DNA from: Microbacterium foliorum
Lineage (GTDB): Bacteria; Actinomycetota; Actinomycetes; Actinomycetales; Microbacteriaceae
Assembly: GCF_003367705.1 (NCBI RefSeq)
Contig: NZ_CP031425.1
Coordinates: 1,116,001-1,180,000, forward strand
DNA: 64,000 bases
Direction of reading: 5' to 3'
The number at the start of each line of letters is the position of its first letter. The first letter of the stretch is position 1. Under the pieces are notes generated by a model. The model worked only from the letters and a program-made list of their open reading frames with translations. It was not told where the DNA came from and made no database searches. Of this stretch, positions 46,325 to 55,954 are shown piece by piece. The position numbers and the translations under genes were made by a program.

Positions 46325-47509
46325 ATGCGCATCTCCGTGAACCCCCTGCGTGGACAGCAGTTCCCCGCCGTGCTGCTGCTGCTCGCCGCGGGCATCGGAC
46401 TGCTGCTCGCCAACCTGCCCGTACACGATGCGCTCGCCGCGGTGCTCGATCTGCACATCGCGGTGCCGGGGACCACGCTGGACCTCTCGATCGAGCACTG
46501 GGTGTCCGACGGCCTCCTCGCGGTGTTCTTCCTTGTTGTCGCGATAGAGCTGCGCCACGAGCTGACCCATGGCGAGCTCGATTCGCCGCGCAAGGCCGTG
46601 CAGCCGGCGATCGCCGCCGCCGGCGGTGTGCTCGTGCCGATCGCCGTCTACCTGCTCATCGCCGGAGACTCCGCGACCGCGACCGGATGGCCGATCCCCA
46701 CGGCGACCGACATCGCCTTCGCCCTCGGCGTGCTCGCCATGTTCGGGCGCGGCCTGCCCTCGACCGTGCGGGTGTTCCTGCTGGCGCTGGCGATCCTCGA
46801 CGACATCATCGGCATCGTCTTCATCGCGGTGCTCTTCGCACACGACGTGCAGTGGCTGCTGCTCGTCCTCGCCGTGATCGCGGTGGCCGCGTTCTGGCTC
46901 CTCAGCCGCGCGCTGCACGCCACGGGTCACGCGGGCATCGCGGTCGCGATGGTCGTGGTCGGAGTCGTGGCGTGGGGACTCGTCGCCGCATCCGGCATCC
47001 ATGCCACCATCGCGGGCGTCCTGCTGGGCCTCGTGATGTCGCCGGTGCCCGCCGCCCGCACCAGGCACGCACTCGAGCCCACGGTCAACGGGCTGATCCT
47101 GCCGGTCTTCGCCTTCGTCGCGGCGTTCGTGGTCATCCCCGATCTCGCCCCCTCCGAGCTGTCGCCGGCGTTCTGGGGCATCGTGGTCGCGCTTCCCGTC
47201 GGCAAGATCCTCGGCATCTCGCTGTTCGGCTGGATCGCCATGCGCATCCGCCCGCGGGGCGCCCCTCCTGCGCTGCCGTTCGGCGACATCCTGGCGGCCG
47301 GAACGCTGGGCGGCATCGGGTTCACGGTCTCGCTGCTGCTCGCCAACCTCGCTTTCGCCCGTGACGCGGGCATCCGTGACCAGGCGATCCTCGGCGTGCT
47401 CGTCGGCTCGCTGTGCGCGCTGCTGCTGTCGGCGGTCATCGTGTCGCTGCGCGCCCGCTTCTATCGTCGTCTGGCCGCGACGGCCCCCGAGAGCCCGACG
47501 ATCACCTGA
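46325..47509 (+). CDS. nhaA: Na+/H+ antiporter NhaA
   Basis: A 394-residue NhaA with about 12 helices. The active site 'LALAILDDIIGI' (Asp-Asp pair), 'PTATDIAFALGVLA' and 'GTLGGIGFTVSLLLANLAF' are diagnostic. ATG 46325 follows GGAGGGG. TACCAT lies 9 nt upstream and could be its -10, but then the ribosome site would be untranscribed, so the true promoter is unclear. It exchanges Na+ for protons in pH and salt homeostasis. Confidence 0.96.
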   Translation: MRISVNPLRGQQFPAVLLLLAAGIGLLLANLPVHDALAAVLDLHIAVPGTTLDLSIEHWVSDGLLAVFFLVVAIELRHELTHGELDSPRKAVQPAIAAAGGVLVPIAVYLLIAGDSATATGWPIPTATDIAFALGVLAMFGRGLPSTVRVFLLALAILDDIIGIVFIAVLFAHDVQWLLLVLAVIAVAAFWLLSRALHATGHAGIAVAMVVVGVVAWGLVAASGIHATIAGVLLGLVMSPVPAARTRHALEPTVNGLILPVFAFVAAFVVIPDLAPSELSPAFWGIVVALPVGKILGISLFGWIAMRIRPRGAPPALPFGDILAAGTLGGIGFTVSLLLANLAFARDAGIRDQAILGVLVGSLCALLLSAVIVSLRARFYRRLAATAPESPTIT

Positions 47510-47533
47510 GCACGCGAGCACCCGGGCCGTCCG

Positions 47534-47593
47534 GAACCGCAGACAGAACCGCACACGAAACCGCAGACGAGATTCCAGACGAAACCGCACATC
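47534..47593 (+). repeat. Degenerate 12-bp tandem repeat between nhaA and mazG (5 copies)
   Basis: Five units of GAACCGCAGACG type fill most of the 98-bp gap and end just before the mazG ribosome site (GAGGAG). Confidence 0.75.
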
Positions 47594-47607
47594 GGCGAGG
47601 AGTGACC

Positions 47608-48282
47608 GTGTCCACAGAACGCGAATCGGCCCAGCACGAGGTCCCGGATCCCCTGAGAGCGGCGGCCGACACCATGCGCGAGGTGCGGGAGAACTGCGTG
47701 TGGTCGCAGCGGATCACCCACCGCGACCTGGTGCCGTACCTGATCGAGGAGTCGCACGAGGTCATCGACGCGGTCGAGAACGGCACGAGGGCCGACCTCC
47801 GCGAGGAGCTCGGCGACCTGCTCTGGCAGGTCCTCTTCCACGCAGCGATCGCCGCGCAGGACCCCACGGACCCCTTCGACATCGACGACGTCGCCGCGAC
47901 CCTGACCGAGAAGATGGTGCGGCGGCATCCGCACGTCTTCGCGGGCGAGACGGCGACCACGCCCGAGCAGGTGCTCGTGCACTGGAACGCCGCCAAGGCG
48001 GCCGAGAAGCGCACGAGACGCAGCGTGCTCGACGGCATCCCGCGGGGGATGCCGGCTCTCGCCCTCGCACAGAAGGTGGTCGGCAGGGCCACAGGCACCG
48101 GAGCGGATGTCGCAGGAGCAGTGCCGGCGGGATCCGTTCCGCGCACGGAGGCCGAGCTGGGCGATGCGCTGCTCGCGCTCGTCGCGGTCGCCCGGTCGCA
48201 GGGCTGGGATGCCGAGCGTGCCCTGCGCGAGCGCCTCCGGCGCGTGGAGGACGAGGTCCGCGAAGCCGAATCGCGCCCCTGA
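47608..48282 (+). CDS. mazG: MazG nucleotide pyrophosphohydrolase
   Basis: A 224-residue MazG with the all-alpha NTP-PPase core: 'LIEESHEVIDAVENG' and 'LREELGDLLWQVLFHA' supply the EExxE...ExxD metal ligands. It hydrolyses (d)NTPs to monophosphates, clearing aberrant nucleotides or tuning ppGpp. GTG 47608 follows GAGGAG by 5 nt; an in-frame GTG at 47602 lies inside that ribosome site. It is shorter than two-domain E. coli MazG. Confidence 0.92.
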   Translation: MSTERESAQHEVPDPLRAAADTMREVRENCVWSQRITHRDLVPYLIEESHEVIDAVENGTRADLREELGDLLWQVLFHAAIAAQDPTDPFDIDDVAATLTEKMVRRHPHVFAGETATTPEQVLVHWNAAKAAEKRTRRSVLDGIPRGMPALALAQKVVGRATGTGADVAGAVPAGSVPRTEAELGDALLALVAVARSQGWDAERALRERLRRVEDEVREAESRP

Positions 48283-48308
48283 CGCCACGGGCCGCCCCGG
48301 CGACCTGG

Positions 48309-48314
48309 GAAGAT
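48309..48314 (+). promoter_or_regulatory. -10-like element (GAAGAT) of hisS
   Basis: GAAGAT ends 6 nt before GTG 48321; no ribosome site is visible. Confidence 0.4.
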
Positions 48315-48320
48315 GGTGGC

Positions 48321-49598
48321 GTGGCTACTGTGAACCCGCCGCGCGGCATGCGCGACATCCTCCCCGCCGACAAGGCCCGCCGTGAGCGCGTCCTCTCCGT
48401 CATCCGCGACCGCTACCGGTCGCACGGCTTCGACGAGATCGAGACGCCGGCGCTCGAGGAGTACTCGAGACTGCACGCCGGCATCGGCGGCGACAACGAG
48501 AAGCTCGCTTTCAACGTGCTGCGCCGCGGGCTCGACGCCGACGCGATCCGCGGGGCCGCCGACGACCAGGGGGCACTGGCCGACCTGGGGCTCCGCTACG
48601 ACCTGACCGTGCCGCTCGCGCGCTTCTACGCCAGCAACCGCGGGCAGCTGCCCGGTGTCTTCCGTTCCATCCAGATCGGCCCGGTGTGGCGTGCGGAGCG
48701 GCCGCAGAAGGGCCGCTACCGCCAGTTCGTGCAGTGCGACATCGACATCATCGGTGACGACTCCGCCCGGGCGGAGTCCGAGCTGATGGTGGCCTCGCTC
48801 GACGCGGTCGACGCCCTCGGACTGGAGGGCGCGACCGTGCGCATCAACGACCGGCGGGCGCTGGACTGGATGCTCGACAGCTTCGGGTTCACCGCCGAGG
48901 AGCGCCCCGGCGTTCTCATCACGATCGACAAGCTCGACAAGATCGGGCCCGACGGCGTCGCGACCGAACTGCGGGAGCGCGGCGCCGCCACGTCGGCGGT
49001 CGACGCGTTCGAGGAATTCCTGCGCCGCCCCCAGACCATGGAATACAACCCGTTCGGCGAACGACAGATCCGCAAGGCGCTGCCCGACGGCGCGCCGGAC
49101 GAGATCGTCGGACACCTCGTCGGGATCGGCGAGGCGGTCGCCGCCGGACGCGGTGCCGACGACATCCCGCTCGTCTTCGATCCGTTCCTCGTGCGCGGCA
49201 TGGGCTACTACACGGGCACGATCTTCGAGCTCGCCCACCCCTCGGTGCCGTACTCGCTGGGCGGCGGAGGTCGCTACGACGGCATGATCGGCCGGTTCCT
49301 CGGACAGCAGGTCGCTGCCGTCGGCTTCTCGCTCGGCTTCGAGCGCCTGGTCGATCTGGTGACCCTCGTCGGGGACGCCGGGGACCGCGCGGTCGTGCTC
49401 ATCCATGACGCCGATGTGCCGGTGGCCGAGCTGGTCTCGCACAAGGCGCGGCTCGTCGCATCCGGAGCACGAGTGCGCCTGGAGCGACGGACGAAGAACG
49501 TCAAGGCGCTGCTCGAGCGCTCGGCCGCCGACGGGTACACGGAGTTCGCCACGGTGTCGGCCGGCGCGGCGGAGCTGGAGCTCAAGCCCCTCTCCTGA
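48321..49598 (+). CDS. hisS: Histidyl-tRNA synthetase
   Basis: A 425-residue class II synthetase. Motif 1 region 'FDEIETPALEEYS', motif 2 'GPVWRAERPQKGRYRQFVQCD', the histidine-A motif (LVRGMGYYTG) and 'GGGRYDGMIGRF' are present, then an anticodon-binding domain. GTG 48321 gives 'ATVNPPRGMRDILP', the normal family start. Essential for translation. Confidence 0.97.
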   Translation: MATVNPPRGMRDILPADKARRERVLSVIRDRYRSHGFDEIETPALEEYSRLHAGIGGDNEKLAFNVLRRGLDADAIRGAADDQGALADLGLRYDLTVPLARFYASNRGQLPGVFRSIQIGPVWRAERPQKGRYRQFVQCDIDIIGDDSARAESELMVASLDAVDALGLEGATVRINDRRALDWMLDSFGFTAEERPGVLITIDKLDKIGPDGVATELRERGAATSAVDAFEEFLRRPQTMEYNPFGERQIRKALPDGAPDEIVGHLVGIGEAVAAGRGADDIPLVFDPFLVRGMGYYTGTIFELAHPSVPYSLGGGGRYDGMIGRFLGQQVAAVGFSLGFERLVDLVTLVGDAGDRAVVLIHDADVPVAELVSHKARLVASGARVRLERRTKNVKALLERSAADGYTEFATVSAGAAELELKPLS

Positions 49599-49600
49599 GT

Positions 49601-49657
49601 CCGGGGCATCGCGGCCCGGGCTCGTTCCGGGGCATCGCGGCCCGGGCTCGTTCCGGG
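49601..49657 (+). repeat. 26-bp perfect tandem duplication after hisS
   Basis: The unit beginning CCGGGGCATCGCGGCCCGGG occurs at 49601-49626 and 49627-49652, followed by five bases of a third copy. It starts 2 nt after the hisS stop. The rest of the 205-bp gap up to the next gene shows only a short GGTCCTGCAG direct repeat. Confidence 0.85.
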
Positions 49658-49791
49658 TGTCGAATGCAGGGCCGAGGCACGGATGTCGGGGCTGAGGGGG
49701 TGATCGGTCCTGCAGGCGTGCGACGGTCCTGCAGCGGGTACGCCGGGGTCCGACATCGGATGCCGTTCACGCGGCGTTCACGCCCGTCAGG

Positions 49792-49797
49792 TCGAAT
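49792..49797 (+). promoter_or_regulatory. -10-like element (TCGAAT) of the SGNH hydrolase gene
   Basis: TCGAAT ends 6 nt before ATG 49804; no ribosome site is visible. Confidence 0.35.
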
Positions 49798-49803
49798 CGG
49801 CGC

Positions 49804-50613
49804 ATGAGAGCACAGCATCTCGTCGCCTTCGCCGGGGTCGGCGTCGCGGCCGTGGGGGCGGCCGCCGGCATCCGATTCGTGCTCGCCCATCAGGCGGCCA
49901 TCGCGCGCCGACGCATCGGCAAGCCGCTCGGCGAACTGTCGATCGATGCCGACCGCGTCTGGCGTCGCTCCCTCGGCGGTGAGCCGATCGAACTGCTCGT
50001 GCTCGGTGACTCGCTCGCGGCGGGTCTCGGCGCCGAGACCCGCAAGCAGACGCTCGGCGGGCGGCTGGCCAAGGGCATGGCTCGACGGATCGGGTGGCCC
50101 GTGCACCTGCGCACCGCGGCGGTCGTGGGCTCGGAGTCGCCCGACCTGGCGGCTCAGCTCACCGGCCTGCCGGAGGACTACGCGCCGCACGTCGCCGTGA
50201 TCGTGGTGGGCGGCAACGACGTCACGCACCGGATCCCGGTCACGGTCTCGACGCAGCACCTGCGCGACGCGATCCTGCATCTGCGTCGACGCGGCACCGA
50301 GGTCGTGGTCGGCACCTGTCCCGACCTCGGTGCGCTGCGCCCGGTTCCGCAGCCGCTGCGCCGTCTGGTCTCCAGCATGTCGCGCAGGCTGGCGGAGGCG
50401 CAGACCGAGACGGCGCTCGCCGCGGGAGCGCGTCCCGTCGATCTCCGCCGTGCCGTCGGTCCGATGTTCTTCGACGATCCGGACGCCATGTTCAGCATGG
50501 ATCGGTTCCATCCGAGCCCGCTGGGCTACCGGCGCACGGCCGAGGCGCTCCTCCCCACCGCGTGTCACGCGGCGGAGACTGCGCTCAGCTCGCGTCGTCG
50601 ATCGGTGGGCTGA
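49804..50613 (+). CDS. SGNH/GDSL-family hydrolase, membrane-anchored or secreted
   Basis: A 269-residue SGNH hydrolase: block I 'VLGDSLAAGLG' with nucleophile Ser, block III 'VVGGNDVTH', block V 'DRFHPSPLGY' with the Asp-x-x-His pair. An N-terminal hydrophobic segment (about 5-28) should serve as anchor or signal, so it probably acts outside the membrane as a lipase/esterase. Substrate unknown. Confidence 0.9.
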   Translation: MRAQHLVAFAGVGVAAVGAAAGIRFVLAHQAAIARRRIGKPLGELSIDADRVWRRSLGGEPIELLVLGDSLAAGLGAETRKQTLGGRLAKGMARRIGWPVHLRTAAVVGSESPDLAAQLTGLPEDYAPHVAVIVVGGNDVTHRIPVTVSTQHLRDAILHLRRRGTEVVVGTCPDLGALRPVPQPLRRLVSSMSRRLAEAQTETALAAGARPVDLRRAVGPMFFDDPDAMFSMDRFHPSPLGYRRTAEALLPTACHAAETALSSRRRSVG

Positions 50614-50670
50614 ATCGCGGGCCTCGGCCGCCTCACATCCGCGCCCCTGCCACGCACCCCGCGCTCCTGA

Positions 50671-51897
50671 TCAGCGCGTCAGCCGCAGCCGGATCATCCG
50701 GGCGAGCACCCCGAGCAGCACCACAGCCGTCCCGACGATCGAGGCCAGCACCGGCAGCGAGTTCACCAGCAGCAGGCAGCCGAGCGCCCCCACGACCTGC
50801 AGCGCACGGGGATGGCGGCGCGCGGGACCCTGCTGGCGGAAGGCCGCGGCGTTCGCGATCAGGTAGTACAGCAGGACTCCGAAGGAGGAGAACCCGATCG
50901 CGTCGCGGAGATCCGCGACGAGCACGATCGCGACCACGATGACGGCGATCAGGATCTCGGCTCGTCGGGGCACCTGCCGGCGATCGTCGATCTTCGCGAG
51001 GAACGAGGGCAGGTCGTGCTCCCGCGCCATGGCCAGTGTGGTGCGTCCGATCCCGGTGAGGAGTGCGAGCAGCGCGCCCAGCGAGGCGGCCGCCGCCGTG
51101 ATCCGGACGACGGGTGCGAGCGCGGCCCACCCCGTGGAGGCGAGGACGTCGGCGAGCGGCGCTGTGCTCGCCGCCGCCGCGCCGCCGAGGGTGGCGACGA
51201 CCGTGACGGCGACCAGCAGATATACGACGACGGCACCGCCGAGAGCGAGCACGATCGCCCGCGGGATCGTGCGCGCGGGATCGACGACCTCCTCGCCCAG
51301 GGTGGCGATCCTCGCGTACCCGGCGAACGCGAAGAACAGCAGACCCGCACCCTGCAGCACCCCGTACGCCGTCGCATCGGGCAGGGGAACGGGGGATGCC
51401 GCGGATGCCGTCCCGAGCCCGACCGCGACGACGACGGCCAGTCCCAGCAGCGAGCACACCACGAGGATGCGGGTGACGAGAGCCGTGCGGGTCACGCCGA
51501 AGCAGTTGACGACCGCGAGTGCGACCACCGCGGCCACGGCGACCGGAATCCGCCAGCCGTCCGGGGCGGCGTATGCGGCGAACGTCATGGCCATCGCCGC
51601 GCAGCTCGCGATCTTGCCGATCACGAAGCTCCATCCGGCGATGAAGCCCCACCAGGGGCCGATCTCGGCACGTGCGTAGGCGTAGGTGCCGCCGGCCACC
51701 GGATGCACGGCGGCGAGCTGCGCCGACGCGGTGGCGTTGCAGTAGGCGACGATCGCCGCGATCACGAGCGCGACCAGGAGGCCGCTGCCGGCGACACCGA
51801 CCGCGGGTGCCCAGACCGAGAAGACGCCGGCGCCGATCATCGAACCCAGTCCGAGGGCGGTGGCGTCGCCGAGCGTCAGGCGGCGGGCGAGGGGCAT
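50671..51897 (-). CDS. APC-family amino acid permease
   Basis: A 408-residue permease with about 11-12 helices, 'GLGSMIGAGVFSVWAPA' (helix 1), 'HPVAGGTYAYARAEIG' (helix 2-3) and 'FFAFAGYARIATLGEEVVDP' (helix 6). It is related to the YjeH/CadB-type branch; the substrate is unknown. CACGAT ends 6 nt before ATG 51897, so it may be leaderless. It is shorter than most APC carriers. Confidence 0.9.
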   Translation of the reverse strand: MPLARRLTLGDATALGLGSMIGAGVFSVWAPAVGVAGSGLLVALVIAAIVAYCNATASAQLAAVHPVAGGTYAYARAEIGPWWGFIAGWSFVIGKIASCAAMAMTFAAYAAPDGWRIPVAVAAVVALAVVNCFGVTRTALVTRILVVCSLLGLAVVVAVGLGTASAASPVPLPDATAYGVLQGAGLLFFAFAGYARIATLGEEVVDPARTIPRAIVLALGGAVVVYLLVAVTVVATLGGAAAASTAPLADVLASTGWAALAPVVRITAAAASLGALLALLTGIGRTTLAMAREHDLPSFLAKIDDRRQVPRRAEILIAVIVVAIVLVADLRDAIGFSSFGVLLYYLIANAAAFRQQGPARRHPRALQVVGALGCLLLVNSLPVLASIVGTAVVLLGVLARMIRLRLTR

Positions 51898-51903
51898 CCC
51901 GTC

Positions 51904-51909
51904 ATCGTG
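51904..51909 (-). promoter_or_regulatory. -10-like element (CACGAT) of the second APC permease
   Basis: CACGAT plus 6 nt precedes ATG 51897 and fills the 12-nt gap after the CocE/NonD hydrolase stop, so the permease may be transcribed apart from the upstream operon. Confidence 0.4.
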
Positions 51910-53565
51910 TCATGCGCGGGTGAATTCCGGATGTCCTGTGCTGTCGACCATCGGGAGCGTGAGCCTCGCGGGGGTCGGTCCGCCGACCTGCACCGTCTGG
52001 ATGCTCGGGATCAGCCGCGAGTGGTCGCGCACCGGGTCGTCCGTCCCCGGGTTGCGCAGGTGCACCGGATGCGCACCGGATGACACCTGCAGGCGCAGGC
52101 GCGACCCGGCGGCGAAGCGGTGGGCGATCGGGGCCAGATCGAGGCGCACGCTGCGGGGCTCGTCGGCGCTCGCCTCGGGCGACAGCCGCCGGTATCCGTC
52201 GGTGATCGTGCGCGAGGTGCCCCTGGCGTCGACCTCGCACAGTCGCACGAAGACATCGGCCCGAGGATTCGTCGATGTGAACGACATCTCGAACCCCGGT
52301 GCTCCCATCACGACCAGGTCGGTGCGCAGCACGTCACCCGTGAACACGAGCACGTCGTCGCGTCGTTCGCGGGCGCGCTGATCGCGGCGTCCGGCGCGGA
52401 ACGGATTCAGGGTCCGCCCGCCCGCCGCCGGAGTGGGGTCAGCGGGGTCGTACCGGTAGGAGAGGGTCGATGCGGTCGCGGAATCCCGGCTCGGAGACAG
52501 CCTGTTCGCGGCGGTCGCATCCAGCGTCAGCGCGGTGGAGGGCGGGGGCCAGCTGTCGAGCTCGCGCCACCCGACGCCGCCCGTGACCTCGACGCGCACT
52601 CCGCTGGGCGGCCCGCCGGTGAACGCCTCCAGAACCTCGCGCACGCCGATGTCGGTGATCTCGGGCGCCCCATGCACCCAGTCCCCGACGATCAGGCGCA
52701 CCGCATGCCCGGCATCCTGCAGTGCCGCGTGGTCGGAGAGCTGGCCGACGAGGAAGAGGTCCTGCCAGCCGGCCATCAGCGTCACGGGCGGGATGCTCCC
52801 GAGGTCCGAGGCGAAGTGCAGCGGATCCCACCACGGGTCTCCGGCGTCGCTGTGCGCGACCCAGTCGCGGAAGAAGGCGGGGTCCGCGCCGCGGGCCGTC
52901 CGCACGGCCTCGGTCGGCGGCACCGCTCGTGCGCCGCGGTCGAGCGCGGGCGCCGCGAGCAGCAGCGCCCGCAGGCGGGCGGGCAGCGACTTCTCCTGGA
53001 TGTCGAGCGCGTACGCCCAGGTGAGCGGGGTGTCGATCGAGAACCCGCCGCCCGGGTAGAGGATCGCGTCGTCGAACCGGCGGGCCGAGATCGCGATCCC
53101 CATCGCGTCCGGTCGCTCGTCGCCGTCGCAGTACGCCCACTGCGTCACCCCGAAGTAGCTCCCGCCCCAGGAGTGCACACGGCCCGTGGCCCAGTGCTGT
53201 CGGCGCACCCAGCGCATCGCCGCCTGACCGTCGGCGACCTCGTGATGCAGCGGATCGAACGCGCCTCCCGAGCCGAACGTGCCCCGGCAGCTCTGCACCA
53301 CGACGTGGTGTCCGCGTTCGGCGAGGAACCGCGCGACGCCGCCGATGCCCTCGCGTCCGTACGGCGTGCGGATGAGCACGGTGTGGCCGCCGGCCCCCTC
53401 GGCGTGCCAGTGGTCGGTGAGCAGGGTGACGCCGTCGGAGGCCTCGACGGGGATGCCCGAGGTGCGGCGCACCTTGGGGTGCGTGACGGGCGGCATCCCG
53501 TCGACCCGGCTCAGTCGTCGGTGCTCTCGCCGTGCGGTGAGGCTCAGCCGAGTGGTGCCGCTCAT
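51910..53565 (-). CDS. CocE/NonD-family alpha/beta hydrolase
   Basis: A 551-residue serine esterase of the X-Pro dipeptidyl-peptidase/cocaine-esterase family. Nucleophile Ser136 lies in 'SWGGSYFGVTQW'; the N-terminal barrel carries 'RTPYGREG' and 'QSCRGTFGSGG'; the C-terminal jelly roll begins near residue 330. No signal peptide, so intracellular. Its ATG overlaps the MFS stop as ATGA. It is the last gene of the esterase operon. Confidence 0.93.
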   Translation of the reverse strand: MSGTTRLSLTARREHRRLSRVDGMPPVTHPKVRRTSGIPVEASDGVTLLTDHWHAEGAGGHTVLIRTPYGREGIGGVARFLAERGHHVVVQSCRGTFGSGGAFDPLHHEVADGQAAMRWVRRQHWATGRVHSWGGSYFGVTQWAYCDGDERPDAMGIAISARRFDDAILYPGGGFSIDTPLTWAYALDIQEKSLPARLRALLLAAPALDRGARAVPPTEAVRTARGADPAFFRDWVAHSDAGDPWWDPLHFASDLGSIPPVTLMAGWQDLFLVGQLSDHAALQDAGHAVRLIVGDWVHGAPEITDIGVREVLEAFTGGPPSGVRVEVTGGVGWRELDSWPPPSTALTLDATAANRLSPSRDSATASTLSYRYDPADPTPAAGGRTLNPFRAGRRDQRARERRDDVLVFTGDVLRTDLVVMGAPGFEMSFTSTNPRADVFVRLCEVDARGTSRTITDGYRRLSPEASADEPRSVRLDLAPIAHRFAAGSRLRLQVSSGAHPVHLRNPGTDDPVRDHSRLIPSIQTVQVGGPTPARLTLPMVDSTGHPEFTRA

Positions 53566-54866
53566 CGCACGCCCTTCACGCGGGTGACGGCGAACGCGGC
53601 GATCAGCGCCATCACCACCGCGCCCATGTAGAGGGCGACGAAGTTCTCGCCGGTGGGAGATCCGATGCGGGTCGCGAAGTAGCCGAACACGGGCACGAGG
53701 ATACCGGGCAGCAGGTATGCGAGCGCCACGATGCCGAGATCCTTGCCCGCGTCGTCGATCGAGGGCAGGCACTCGGTCATGAGGGCCACGTCGGCGGCGA
53801 TGTACGCGCCCTGGCCCGCACCCACGATCGCGATGCCGACCAGGAACCACACGATGTCGCCGAAGGACACGGCGAGCACGAGACCCGCCGCGCTGGCCAG
53901 AGATCCGATCACGACCGACGGCTTGCGGCGTTTCGTGCGGTCGGAGATCACGCCGAAGACGAAGGCCATCACGAGATTCATCAGCGTGAAGGCCGCGGTC
54001 GCCTGCGTCTGCACGCTCGCGATCGCCGCGGGGTCGTCGATTCCGAAGCGGCCGGAGATCGTCAGATAGAGATAGCTGGTGACCGACACGATCGACGCGG
54101 TCATGAAGAACCGGCACATCCACGCCCACGCGAAGTCGGGGTGGCGGCGCGGGCTCAGCCAGAACGTGGCGAGCACCCCGTTCCAGTCCAGCGGGGCGGC
54201 GGGCGTCGCGCGTCGGATGTCCTTGAGTGCGAAGAACAGCAGGAGCGCGAGGAGCACCGACAGGCCGCCCGGGATCAGGAACATCCCCGCCTGTCCTGTC
54301 GTCGCGACGACGCCCGACAGCGAGACACCGCCGAGGATGCCGAGTGCGGTGGCGGCACCCGTCACCGCCGACATGATCGCGCGGATGCTGCGTCTGATCT
54401 GATCGGCGAACAGCGTGTGGACCGTCATCGAGATCGCTCCCCACCCCACCAGCACGAGCACCGTGCCGGTGCCGAGCAGCAGCAGCGACGGTGCGGTCGC
54501 CTGGATCGCATAGCCGACCAGCGCGATGACGGCTCCGGAGAGGATCCAGGGGCGACGGATGCCGAGGCGGGACATCGAGCGGTCGCTCACCCGACCGAAG
54601 ATCGGCGTCGTGATGAGCACCGCAGCGCCGCCGAGGGTGAGCACGATGCTGAGATCGCCCGTCGCCTGATCGGGGTTCCATTCCTTGAGCAGCTGGGGGA
54701 TCGCGACGCTCGCCACGCCCTGCGCGATACCCGAGCCGAACCAGGCCAGGACGAACGCCACCCAGAACCAGCGGCTCTGGCGCTCGCCGGGGATGGCGTC
54801 CGATGCGAGCGGAGGTGCGGAGGACGGGGAGGGGAACACGGGGTCGACTGCAGGGGCGGACATCAT
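53562..54866 (-). CDS. MFS transporter in the esterase operon
   Basis: A 434-residue, 12-helix MFS carrier. 'GRVSDRSMSRLGIRRPW' (loop 2-3) resembles sugar/GPH-type or SLC45-like carriers. ATG 54866 is chosen because it overlaps the preceding esterase stop as ATGA, the same pattern as the other two junctions of the operon; ATG 54863 is the next codon. Likely imports the ester or glycoside that the flanking hydrolases process. Confidence 0.9.
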   Translation of the reverse strand: MMSAPAVDPVFPSPSSAPPLASDAIPGERQSRWFWVAFVLAWFGSGIAQGVASVAIPQLLKEWNPDQATGDLSIVLTLGGAAVLITTPIFGRVSDRSMSRLGIRRPWILSGAVIALVGYAIQATAPSLLLLGTGTVLVLVGWGAISMTVHTLFADQIRRSIRAIMSAVTGAATALGILGGVSLSGVVATTGQAGMFLIPGGLSVLLALLLFFALKDIRRATPAAPLDWNGVLATFWLSPRRHPDFAWAWMCRFFMTASIVSVTSYLYLTISGRFGIDDPAAIASVQTQATAAFTLMNLVMAFVFGVISDRTKRRKPSVVIGSLASAAGLVLAVSFGDIVWFLVGIAIVGAGQGAYIAADVALMTECLPSIDDAGKDLGIVALAYLLPGILVPVFGYFATRIGSPTGENFVALYMGAVVMALIAAFAVTRVKGVR

Positions 54867-55954
54867 CGTCTCCAGCTCGGGGTCGGTGTGAGGGTCGGGG
54901 TCGGTGTCGGTGTCGGGGTCGGGGCGGGTACGGGGACGGTGATCGAACGGTGGGGAAGCGGTCGCGCGCCGTCCGGGCCCGCCATGGTGGTCGCGTACGC
55001 GCATGCCAGCTCGTGGGCGAACACGTCGCGCCATGCACGCGCGCCGTGCCAGTGGGCGGTGAGACCGGGGGAGCCGTGCACGTGGCCCGCCCCGATGCGC
55101 AGCACCACGGGCACACCGGCAGCCTGCAGCGTCCGCGTGTAGGCGATGGCGCCGTCGCGCAGCGGGTCGTGCTCCGCCGCGAGGATCAGGGCGGGCGCGA
55201 GGTGCCGGTGATCCGCGGCATCCAGGGGCGAGGCCTCCTCCAGGGGAGCGCCGGCGCGGTAGATCTCGACGATCCCCTCCGCATCCTCCATCCCCGACGC
55301 GCGGCGGTATCGGTCCATCGACTCGCCCACGGGGCGCAGAGCCGTCGGGGGCACCTCGAGCGTCTGATGGTGCAGCGGCCTCCCCGCGTCGCGTTCCCGC
55401 AGCGCGGCCGAGGCGGCGATGGTGGCTCCCGCCGAGTTCCCCCCGACGCCGAGCCGGTGCGTGTCGATGCCCCACTCGTCGGCGTGCGCGCGCAGGTCGG
55501 CCAGAGCGGCGACCGCATCCAGAACCGGAGCGGGGAACGGATGCTCGGGGGCGAGCCGGTACTCGAGCGAGATGAGCTGCACGCCGGAGCGGAGAGCGCG
55601 GTCGGCGCATACCCGCTCGTTGAGGATCTCGTCGATCGTGCCTTCCGTCCATCCGCCCCCGTGCAGCCACAGCATCGTCGGCTGCGGCCCGGCGGCTGCG
55701 GACGACCGGAAGCGTCGCGCGCGCAGCGGCCCTTCTGCGCCGGCGACCATCAGATCGTCGACCCGCACGCCGTCAGGGGCGGGGTCGGTGAACTCGACCG
55801 CGACGATGTCGCTGACCTCTCTGGCGGCGCGGCGACGCGCGGGGGACCCGGCGGGACCCGCGTCGGGCAGTGCAGCCGTGAGCTCGGCGGTGCGGCGCAG
55901 CCAGGCGAGCACCGGCTCGTCGAGCGGCGGGAGATCGTCGCCGAGATCGATCAT
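54863..55954 (-). CDS. Alpha/beta hydrolase of the HSL type (esterase A)
   Basis: A 363-residue esterase with the oxyanion 'HGGG' (98-101) and nucleophile Ser174 in 'GGNSAGA', plus 'EYRLAPEHPFPA', all hormone-sensitive-lipase features. 'EHDPLRDGA' and 'GHVHG' give the acid and His. The C-terminus ends in a Pro-Thr-repeat tail coded by a GGTCGG/GTGTCG repeat, absent from the family. ATG 55954 overlaps the upstream stop as ATGA. Confidence 0.92.
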   Translation of the reverse strand: MIDLGDDLPPLDEPVLAWLRRTAELTAALPDAGPAGSPARRRAAREVSDIVAVEFTDPAPDGVRVDDLMVAGAEGPLRARRFRSSAAAGPQPTMLWLHGGGWTEGTIDEILNERVCADRALRSGVQLISLEYRLAPEHPFPAPVLDAVAALADLRAHADEWGIDTHRLGVGGNSAGATIAASAALRERDAGRPLHHQTLEVPPTALRPVGESMDRYRRASGMEDAEGIVEIYRAGAPLEEASPLDAADHRHLAPALILAAEHDPLRDGAIAYTRTLQAAGVPVVLRIGAGHVHGSPGLTAHWHGARAWRDVFAHELACAYATTMAGPDGARPLPHRSITVPVPAPTPTPTPTPTLTPTPSWRR